DNA from: Myxococcales bacterium
GTDB taxonomy: Bacteria > Myxococcota > Polyangia > Fen-1088
Assembly (NCBI GenBank): GCA_003155465.1
Contig: PMCR01000480.1
Span: 1-15,340, forward strand
Length of the DNA: 15,340 bases
Reading direction: 5' to 3'
Shown in pieces: positions 6,998-13,753 of the stretch. The position numbers and the translations under genes are program-made. Numbering within the stretch: the stretch's first letter is position 1; each line of letters begins with the position of its first letter. Below the pieces are notes generated by a model, which was given only the letters and a program-made list of their open reading frames with translations, ran no database searches and was not told the DNA's origin.

Positions 6998-7171
6998 CTA
7001 CCCTTCCAGGGGCTGCGCTTCTTCGACGATGAAGTTGGGAATCTCGTCGACCACGGCGTAGACCAGGCGACAGGCACGGCACACAAAGGCGCTTTCGTTG
7101 GGTGTCAGTTCCAGCGGCCCCTTGCACTTGGGGCAGGCCAGGATGTCGATCAGTTCGCGGTTCATCGGCAT
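6998..7171 (-). CDS. Trm112/YcaR-family zinc-ribbon protein
   Basis: A 57-residue protein (55 if the ATG at 7165 is used). It begins MPMNRELIDILACPKCKG and carries paired cysteines CPKC (13, 16) and CRAC (31, 34), followed by YAVVDEIPNFI at 38-48. This is the full Trm112/YcaR pattern of a four-cysteine zinc ribbon with the conserved D-E/G-IP motif. In eukaryotes and some prokaryotes Trm112 stabilises and activates methyltransferases; the role of stand-alone bacterial copies is poorly defined. It is first in a two-gene unit with the ligase, separated by 3 bases, so both are co-transcribed. No Shine-Dalgarno site precedes either ATG; the promoter-like elements directly upstream suggest a leaderless message. 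The gene is short enough to be missed by length-filtered gene calling. The family call is strong, the function open. Confidence 0.85.
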   Translation of the reverse strand: MPMNRELIDILACPKCKGPLELTPNESAFVCRACRLVYAVVDEIPNFIVEEAQPLEG

Positions 7172-7178
7172 GGCCCGG

Positions 7179-7207
7179 TTTATACAACGAGCCAGCCCGG
7201 GTTTCTA
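7179..7207 (-). promoter_or_regulatory. Candidate leaderless promoter of the zinc-ribbon/ligase operon
   Basis: On the minus strand, TAGAAA (7207-7202; four of six to TTGACA) is followed after 17 bases by TATAAA (7184-7179; five of six to TATAAT). The ATG at 7171 lies 7 bases after the -10 box, about where transcription would start. No ribosome binding site is present, which fits leaderless translation. The whole divergent gap to the oxidoreductase gene is 65 bp. Confidence 0.4.
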
Positions 7208-7236
7208 ACTCGTGCTACCCATGATAGGAACCAGCC

Positions 7237-9324
7237 ATGCTGAAACAGATCGTTTTCGCAGTCGTTCTGACCGCGGCCCTGGCGATGTTCGCCTGGACGC
7301 TCAGGCGCTTCACCAAGATGCTCTTGACCGGCCGCCCCGAGAAGCGGACTGACCGGGTCGAGGCCCGCGTGGACTCGCTGCTGTCCTTCTTCTTCGGCCA
7401 GCGCAAGGTCATCGAAGCGGTGGATATCCCAGCCTCCCTCTGGCCGCGCTTCTCCAACCTGATGGGCAGCCGGCATCACTTCATCATCTTCTGGGGCTTC
7501 CTCATCATATGCCTGGGCACCATGGAAACCTTCGCGCAAGGACTGTGGCCCGCCTTCTCCTGGTCGTTGCTCCTGGGCGAAACGGTCGCGGGCGTACTTG
7601 ACGCCGCGGTTGACAGCACCAACCTGGTCGTGCTGGTGGTGATCGGCTTCGCGTTTTTCCGCCGCTTGGTTCTTCGGCCCCGCCTGATCCCGATGAGCCG
7701 CGACGCAGCCGCGATTCTTTCCGCCATCGCTGCTCTCATGGTCACGCACTTCGCGATGCACGGCTTCCGCGCCCTGGCCGGCGCTGCTGAGCCCGGTTTC
7801 CTGCTTTCTGATGCGCTGGCTGGTACCCTGTCTGGCAGCGTCTCTTCGGCGACCGCAGGCCTGGTCTCGGAGGTTAACTGGTGGGTCCACGTGGTGTTGC
7901 TGCTGGTCTTCCTCAACTACCTCGCCTACTCCAAGCACAGCCACATCCTCGCAGCTTTGCCCAACATCTACTTCCGCGAGCTTGGCCAGCGCGGCGTTCT
8001 GCCCAAACTCAACCTGGAGGTGGACGACATCGCGCAAACCGGTGTGGTGTCCGAATGGAAGGACTTCACCTGGAAGTCGCTGCTCGACAGCTTCGCCTGT
8101 ACCGAGTGCGCGCGTTGTTCGAACTACTGCCCGGCCAATCGGACCGGCAAGCCGCTCTCGCCCATGCAGGTAGTGCACGATCTGCGCGACGACATGAAGT
8201 CACGGCTGCCGGATCGCGGGCCGCTCGACGACATAATCGAACGCTTCCAGCACGGCAAGGCGGCCGCGGAAGAGGCGCGCCAGCCGCGAGAGCTGATCGG
8301 CGGCCGCACCAGCGAAGAAGTGCTCTGGTCGTGTACCACCTGCGGCGCCTGCCAGGAGGTTTGCCCCGTGTTCATCGATCACCCGGGAATAATCCTCGAA
8401 ATGCGCCGCAATCTGGTGCTGCTGCAGGAAAAGGTACCCGGCGATCTGGTGCGTACATTCAAGAATCTGGAACAGAACGGAAATCCCTGGGGCTTGGGCG
8501 CAGACCGACGCATGGACTGGGCCGAAGGCCACGACGTGCCCACGCTCGACAACAAGCCCGACGCCGAATGGCTGTTGTGGGTGGGCTGCGCCGGCGCCTA
8601 CGACGATCGACTGAAGAAGCAGACTCTGGCTCTAGTGGACATTCTGCGCCAGGCCGGGGTTGGCTTTGCCGTGCTGGGCATGGAAGAGGGCTGCTGCGGC
8701 GATTCCGCGCGCCGGGCAGGCAACGAGATGCTGTACCAGATGGAGGCGCAGCAAAATGTGGAGACGCTGAACGCCAAGCAGGTGAAGAAGATCGTCACCC
8801 CCTGCCCGCACTGCCTGCATGTACTCAAGAACGAATACCCACAGATGGGCGGCCACTATGAAGTGCGCCACCATTCCCAACTCATCGCCGAACTGGTCGA
8901 GCAGGGCAAGCTCGTGATCGAGCGCAGTGCGTACGGCGCGGGCAAGCTGACCTTCCACGATCCCTGCTACCTCGGACGCTGGAACGGCGAGTACGAGGCG
9001 CCGCGTGCGATTCTGGATCGACTGGGGGGCGAGCGCGTGGAGCTGGGGCGCACCCGCGAACACGCCTTCTGTTGCGGCGCGGGCGGCGGCCGCATGTGGA
9101 TGGAGGAGAAGACCGGAACACGGGTCAATCAGAACCGCACCGACGAGATCCTGGCCACCGGCGCCACCACCGTGGCCACCGCATGTCCCTATTGCACGGT
9201 CATGATCAAGGATGCCGTGGACGACCGCGACGCGGGCGAGCGCGTGCAGGTGAAGAACCTGTCCGAGCTGGTGGCCAAGGCCATGGTTCGCACCAGCGCG
9301 ACCAGCGAAACCGCCCTGCAATAG
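7237..9324 (+). CDS. Membrane (Fe-S) oxidoreductase, ETF:(mena)quinone oxidoreductase / HdrD-like
   Basis: A 695-residue membrane protein. The N-terminal 240 residues hold about five membrane helices (near 4-22, 82-98, 128-143, 157-177 and 215-231), with histidines 80/81, 171, 175 and 218 as possible haem b ligands, as in NarI-like cytochromes. Two 4Fe-4S motifs follow: CTECARCSNYCP (Cys288, 291, 294, 298) and CTTCGACQEVCP (Cys366, 369, 372, 376). Two CCG domains complete the HdrD-like half: Cys486-487 with the later TPCPHC, and Cys612-613 with TACPYC. This layout matches the membrane oxidoreductases (EMO; mycobacterial FadF) that pass electrons from electron-transfer flavoprotein to menaquinone during acyl-CoA oxidation. 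TAGGAA at 7225-7230 supports the start. No etf or acyl-CoA dehydrogenase gene is in the window, so electron donor and quinone remain inference; another HdrD-like donor is possible. Confidence 0.85.
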   Translation: MLKQIVFAVVLTAALAMFAWTLRRFTKMLLTGRPEKRTDRVEARVDSLLSFFFGQRKVIEAVDIPASLWPRFSNLMGSRHHFIIFWGFLIICLGTMETFAQGLWPAFSWSLLLGETVAGVLDAAVDSTNLVVLVVIGFAFFRRLVLRPRLIPMSRDAAAILSAIAALMVTHFAMHGFRALAGAAEPGFLLSDALAGTLSGSVSSATAGLVSEVNWWVHVVLLLVFLNYLAYSKHSHILAALPNIYFRELGQRGVLPKLNLEVDDIAQTGVVSEWKDFTWKSLLDSFACTECARCSNYCPANRTGKPLSPMQVVHDLRDDMKSRLPDRGPLDDIIERFQHGKAAAEEARQPRELIGGRTSEEVLWSCTTCGACQEVCPVFIDHPGIILEMRRNLVLLQEKVPGDLVRTFKNLEQNGNPWGLGADRRMDWAEGHDVPTLDNKPDAEWLLWVGCAGAYDDRLKKQTLALVDILRQAGVGFAVLGMEEGCCGDSARRAGNEMLYQMEAQQNVETLNAKQVKKIVTPCPHCLHVLKNEYPQMGGHYEVRHHSQLIAELVEQGKLVIERSAYGAGKLTFHDPCYLGRWNGEYEAPRAILDRLGGERVELGRTREHAFCCGAGGGRMWMEEKTGTRVNQNRTDEILATGATTVATACPYCTVMIKDAVDDRDAGERVQVKNLSELVAKAMVRTSATSETALQ

Positions 9325-9361
9325 GGCGCCGCGGGTCTGGGCTCTGCAGCTGGGCGCCCAG
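9324..9361 (+). terminator. GC-rich palindrome/hairpin at the end of the oxidoreductase gene
   Basis: GGGCGCC (9324-9330), beginning on the last base of the stop codon, can pair with GGCGCCC (9353-9359). The second arm lies inside a perfect 12-base palindrome CTGGGCGCCCAG (9350-9361). No T-run follows. A weak terminator is plausible, but GC-rich DNA yields such pairings by chance. The rest of the gap to 9500 shows no gene and no clear promoter. Confidence 0.3.
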
Positions 9362-9487
9362 TCACCGCCCTCCCTGTCCGAGCGAAGATGAACGCCGCTC
9401 GCGAAGAGTTCGGTGAACGGCTGCTGGCGCCGCGTGCGCGCATTCCGCTGTCCTAGTGGTTGCCGATGCGAGAGAATGGGCGCCGGC

Positions 9488-9495
9488 AAAGGAGG
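9488..9495 (+). promoter_or_regulatory. Strong ribosome binding site that fixes the start of the VIT/vWA gene
   Basis: AAAGGAGG sits 5 bases before the ATG at 9501 and is the strongest Shine-Dalgarno match in the window. It excludes the in-frame GTG at 9456, which would add 15 residues and has no such site. Confidence 0.85.
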
Positions 9496-9500
9496 ACTCC

Positions 9501-12500
9501 ATGGCCGAGACCACATCGGGAAAGGTGCCGCAACGGAGACACTGGCGACGGGTGCTGGCGATTGCCGGGCTGGCCGCGGTGGTTGCGATCTTTGCGGTAG
9601 CGCTCCTGCGCCTACACGTGGCGCCCCGGCGCAGTGGGCCCCTGGAGGCGCGAATGGACTTGGCGGCCGGCGAGGTCTTCGTCGAGCAACAGGGCAAGCG
9701 CGTGCGCGCTGGATCGGGCGCGGCGCTGCTGGCATCGGCCAAGGTGACGACTGGGCCAGGGTCGCGCGCATTGCTGCGCCTGTCCGACGGGGCAGCCTTG
9801 TTCCTGCGCGGTGGCACCAGCCTGCAACTCACCGCCGATGGAACCGCGCTGGAGGCGGGCGAGGTCTGGCTGGAGGTGCCGGCGGTGGATCGCAAGCCGG
9901 GCGTGCTGAGCTTGGGCGAGGCGACCGTGTCCGCAGCAGAGAGCGGGCTTTCTATTCGCCGCGATGCCAAGGAGTCGAGCGTGTACGTGGCGCGCGGGCT
10001 GGCGCATGTGAGCGCCCCGGGCGGGCGGGTGGAGGTGCGCGCAGGCGAGCGCGCGCGCTTGCAGCCAGGGGCGGCACCCCAGGTCGCGCCTGTGGCGTAC
10101 TGGGAAGACTGGACCGGCGGCATGGCCGACCAGCGCCTGGCCGGCGGCGGCGCGGGCGCGGGCCGCATCTACGGCGTGGATTTCGACCGCGCTACAAGCC
10201 CGGCGCGCGCTCTGGAAATCACACGCCAGGCGGTGCGCGTGACCTTGCGCTCCGGTATCGCCGAGACCGAAGTGGACCAGACCTTCTTCAACCCGGGCGA
10301 GCGTGAGGTGGAAGGCTGGTACTGGCTGACTGTGCCCGAAGGCGCTCTGGTCACCGGCTTTGCCGTAGAAAACAACGGGCAACTGGTCGAGGGCGAATTG
10401 ATCGAGCGCAAGGAAGCCGCCCGCCAGTACGGGGCTGCAGCGCGCGCCGGCTATGAACCCGCGCTGCTGGAATGGATCGACGGCCGCAGCTACCGGGCGC
10501 GCATCTACCCGGTCAACGCCGGCAACACGCGCCGGGTGGTCACGCGCTATCTGGAGTTGGCACCGCTCGTCGACGGACGCCTGCGCTACCTCTTCCCCTT
10601 GCGATCCGAGCCGCCGGTGCGCATCGGAGAGTTTTCGCTCAGCGTGGATCTGGGCAAGGCGGGCAAGGACATGGATCTGTCCACCCTCGAAGATGCGCGC
10701 ATCGAGAATGGCGGCCAGAAGGTCACCATGCGCCGCTCGGGCTTCACCGCGCAGGCGGATTTTCTCCTGGAAGCCAAGTTGAAGAAGCTGCCGCCGCCCG
10801 TGCGCGTCGCGCGTTTTTCGGCCGGGGCCGAGACCGCGGACTTCGTTATGTTGCGCTACCTACCCGACCTGGAATGGGCCGCGGTCGCGCAGCAGCCGGG
10901 CGCCGTGGTCATCGTGGTGGACACCTCGGCCGGCAACGACGAGAACACCCGGCAGCTGGAAGTGGCAGCCGCGGAGGCCATCCTGCGCGCGCTGTCCGAT
11001 GCGGACAGGTTTGCCCTGGTGGCTCTCGACGTGCGGCCCAAGGTGCTGTATCCGGCCTCGGGTCTGGCCGCCGCCACCGAGGGTGAGGTGGGCAAGGCGC
11101 GCGAACTGCTGGCAGCCCACGCTCCTGGGGGCGCGACCGATCTGGGCGCCCTTTTCGACGTGGCCCTGGCTCGCCTGCACGGCAGCGAGCAGCCCGCGGT
11201 GATCTATATCGGTGACGGCATGGCCACTTCCGGCGAGATCGGCGGCGAGCGGCTGCAGGCGGCCCTGCGGCGCAGCCTGGCCACCTCACCGGCGCGGCTC
11301 TTCACCGTCGCGGTGGGCGGCGAGGCCGACTACGGCTTCTTGGATGCCCTGGCGCACGCGGGAGGCGGCAGAAGCCTGCGCGTGGGCAACGCCGAGGAGG
11401 CGGGGAGCAGGGCGCTGGAGCTGGTTGCGGCACTCAAGACACCGACCATCACAGATTTCCAGCTCGACGCAGGCGCGGGCCTGGACGAGGTGTTCACCTC
11501 GGCGGACGGGAAAGTCTCCTGGGGAGGCGAGTTGGTTTTGCTGGCGCGTTCACACCACGATTTGCCGAGCCAGGTGAAGGTGAAGGGCCGCCTGGGCGGA
11601 CAGCCGTTCGAGAATATCTATGCGATCGAGGAAGAGGACGAGGCAGTGGCCGCGCTGGTGCCACGCCTGTGGGCGGCTGCGAACATGAAGAAAATCCTGG
11701 GTGAGGGCGGCGATGTCGACGATCGGCGCGGGACCCTGGTGAAGCTGGGCCTGGACTATGGCCTGATGACCCCGTTCACCAGTTTCCTGGCGCTGGAGAG
11801 CGAGCAGGCGTACGCGGCGCAGGGGATCGCGCGCAAACGGGGGCCGGCCTACGGACGGTTGGCAGCGAGCGCTGCTTCGGAGAAGAAGGAGGCCCCAGAA
11901 GGGGCTGTTGAAGAGCGGGCTCATCTGCTGGCTTCTGGCCGCGAGATAGCTGGCCGGGAGCTGGCGCGGGGCGCGGACTTGGAGAAAGACGAGGTGCAAG
12001 CGGAGTCTGTGAGGAGTCGCCAAATGGCCGCAAGAGCCCCGCGCCATCTCGCTCGCGTTGCACCAGGGATTGTGCCGTCTTCCCCGCCCGACGATGAGGA
12101 GGCCATTGGCAATCTTGTGGGCGGGGTCAATCGGGGGGGCAGCCTCTCCGCCGACGATCTGTCGAATCTGCCCCGACAAAGGATGTCTGCGGAAGCTCGA
12201 TCCCAAATGGCGATGGCGGCAAAGGCCACGGCCAATCGCCCCAAGAAAGGCACGTCGAGGAACGAGCCCGCTTCTGCGGCCGGGCTCGAAACGCGGCGGA
12301 GTCCATCTACCGTCGCTGCGATCGTGCCCGCGGCGTGCAGCGACGCCAGCGAGCGGCCGCTCTTTGAGCGCGCTCTGCTCTGGGAGAAGCGTCTGCACAC
12401 CGCGACCGCGCCGGGCGAGCTGGCCGAACGCTATCGCGCGGCCATCGCCGCCTGCGAACTGCCTGACTGGCGGGCCGAGGCGCTCTTCCTGCGCCTGCTC

Positions 12501-13610
12501 GCCCATCACATGGAAACCGAGGCCGCGGTGGCCGAGATCTTCGATTTCCTCGGCCCGCGTCCCGATGCGCGCTTCTACCTGGCGCGCGTGCTGCTGCGCC
12601 GGAATGCCGGCGACGCCCTGGCCCTGGCCATTGAACAACGCCTGTTTGGCACCTGCGTGCCCTGGGACAAGGTCGATCTGGAACTTTCCGCCATTGGCAA
12701 TGTGGAGACCCGCATTGTCCGTCTGAAGGAATACCTGGCCCGCGCGCCCAACGATCCAGCGGGCGGCATGCGACTGGTCAGGCTGCTGGCGCGGGCCGGG
12801 CACGCGGATGAGGCCCTGCTCTTTTCGCGCAAGCTGAAAGCCGCGGGCCTGCTCACCCCGCGCCTGGTGCTGGCGCTCGGCGATCTGCAGGCCGATGCCG
12901 GCCAGACCGACGACGCCATTCGCACCTATTCCGAGATCGTCGAATTCGATCCGCGCAACCAAGCCGCGCGCCAACTGCTGGGCGATGTGTACCTGGCGCA
13001 TGGCTGGTATGACCTGGCCTACGCGCAATACACGACCCTGACTGAAATGGCGCCCGACAACCTGCTGGCCTGGCTGCGCCTGGCCGCCGCTGCCGCAGGC
13101 GCGGGCCGCACCGACGAGGCCCTGCGCATCGAGCGCAAAGTGGCGCGCTCCCCAGGCAACCCGGGCCCCAGCGATCCGCGCCTCTTCGCTCGCCTGTCCG
13201 CAGCCGCGCACATGGCACGCCTGATGGCCGAGCCGCCCAAAGACGTGGACAGCAAACGTCTGATCGAGAGCATGAGCCGCGACCTGGCCGAGTTGCAGCT
13301 CTTCCAGGGGCCGGGCACCTTGGTTCTGGTTTCGTGGGAGGATTTTGGTGCCGACCTGATCGCCCGCGTGGGCGGCAAGAGCCCTGCTTTGGCTGGTGAA
13401 ACCACTGACGCTGCGGCAGTGGGTCTGTCAGCCCTTCTGTTGCCCGCAGGAAAACGCGGGGCCGTGCCACTGCAAGCCCACCTGCGCAGCGCCCCGCCCT
13501 CGCGACCGCTCAAGCTCGTGGTTTGCACCATCGACCACGACGGCAAAGCGTTTCAGGTCAACCTGAAACGCGTCGAACTCGCAGCGGGGCAGGCGGACGT
13601 GGGACTGTGA
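9501..13610 (+). CDS. FecR-like / VIT / vWA / TPR membrane-anchored protein
   Basis: A 1369-residue protein of myxobacterial style. A basic segment (RRHWRR, 12-17) precedes one membrane helix (18-36), so the bulk is probably periplasmic. A FecR-like beta domain spans about 50-180 (GEVFVEQQGKRVRAG, VTTGPGSRALLRLSDG). A VIT domain starts at residue 221 (VDQTFFNPGEREVEGWYWLTVPEG, ARIYPVNAG). The vWA domain follows, with D474-T-S-A-G, T546-D547 and IGDG (D572). The usual metal-site motif is DxSxS, so the second serine is a glycine here. The segment ending LDYGLMTPFTSFLALE (about 750-766) is the usual tail of VIT-vWA proteins. Residues about 785-950 are a polar, low-complexity linker, then TPR-like helices run to about 1225, clearest at 1117-1215, and a small beta-rich C-terminal domain ends the protein. 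A role in envelope protein assembly or adhesion is plausible; none is proven. Confidence 0.85.
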   Translation: MAETTSGKVPQRRHWRRVLAIAGLAAVVAIFAVALLRLHVAPRRSGPLEARMDLAAGEVFVEQQGKRVRAGSGAALLASAKVTTGPGSRALLRLSDGAALFLRGGTSLQLTADGTALEAGEVWLEVPAVDRKPGVLSLGEATVSAAESGLSIRRDAKESSVYVARGLAHVSAPGGRVEVRAGERARLQPGAAPQVAPVAYWEDWTGGMADQRLAGGGAGAGRIYGVDFDRATSPARALEITRQAVRVTLRSGIAETEVDQTFFNPGEREVEGWYWLTVPEGALVTGFAVENNGQLVEGELIERKEAARQYGAAARAGYEPALLEWIDGRSYRARIYPVNAGNTRRVVTRYLELAPLVDGRLRYLFPLRSEPPVRIGEFSLSVDLGKAGKDMDLSTLEDARIENGGQKVTMRRSGFTAQADFLLEAKLKKLPPPVRVARFSAGAETADFVMLRYLPDLEWAAVAQQPGAVVIVVDTSAGNDENTRQLEVAAAEAILRALSDADRFALVALDVRPKVLYPASGLAAATEGEVGKARELLAAHAPGGATDLGALFDVALARLHGSEQPAVIYIGDGMATSGEIGGERLQAALRRSLATSPARLFTVAVGGEADYGFLDALAHAGGGRSLRVGNAEEAGSRALELVAALKTPTITDFQLDAGAGLDEVFTSADGKVSWGGELVLLARSHHDLPSQVKVKGRLGGQPFENIYAIEEEDEAVAALVPRLWAAANMKKILGEGGDVDDRRGTLVKLGLDYGLMTPFTSFLALESEQAYAAQGIARKRGPAYGRLAASAASEKKEAPEGAVEERAHLLASGREIAGRELARGADLEKDEVQAESVRSRQMAARAPRHLARVAPGIVPSSPPDDEEAIGNLVGGVNRGGSLSADDLSNLPRQRMSAEARSQMAMAAKATANRPKKGTSRNEPASAAGLETRRSPSTVAAIVPAACSDASERPLFERALLWEKRLHTATAPGELAERYRAAIAACELPDWRAEALFLRLLAHHMETEAAVAEIFDFLGPRPDARFYLARVLLRRNAGDALALAIEQRLFGTCVPWDKVDLELSAIGNVETRIVRLKEYLARAPNDPAGGMRLVRLLARAGHADEALLFSRKLKAAGLLTPRLVLALGDLQADAGQTDDAIRTYSEIVEFDPRNQAARQLLGDVYLAHGWYDLAYAQYTTLTEMAPDNLLAWLRLAAAAAGAGRTDEALRIERKVARSPGNPGPSDPRLFARLSAAAHMARLMAEPPKDVDSKRLIESMSRDLAELQLFQGPGTLVLVSWEDFGADLIARVGGKSPALAGETTDAAAVGLSALLLPAGKRGAVPLQAHLRSAPPSRPLKLVVCTIDHDGKAFQVNLKRVELAAGQADVGL

Positions 13611-13648
13611 CAGACCCCTTTCAGCTCACCCGCGAGTAGTTCGAGACT

Positions 13649-13673
13649 TTGAGATCGCAAAATGCGATCTCAA
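13649..13673. terminator. Perfect 11-bp hairpin between convergent genes
   Basis: TTGAGATCGCA (13649-13659), AAA, TGCGATCTCAA (13663-13673) form a perfect inverted repeat 38 bp after the VIT/vWA stop and 80 bp after the radical SAM stop on the other strand. It could end both transcripts. The stem is only moderately GC-rich and no T-run follows in either direction, so a protein-binding palindrome or dispersed repeat is also possible. The rest of 13611-13753 shows no gene. Confidence 0.45.
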
Positions 13674-13753
13674 GAACCGAGCGCCGAGGAGGGCGACGCT
13701 GGCAGCCGTATGCCTTCACCGAGCGCAGTTTCAGGCTTCTGTATCGCGTCTTG

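Noticed and set aside
7180..8178. 332-codon minus-strand frame opposite the oxidoreductase gene.
   Set aside because: Shadow of a real gene in high-GC DNA; the plus strand carries all iron-sulfur motifs.
11550..13211. 553-codon minus-strand frame opposite the VIT/vWA/TPR gene.
   Set aside because: Its length comes from strong G/C third-position bias on the opposite strand; no domain is visible, while the plus frame has VIT tail and TPR motifs across it.
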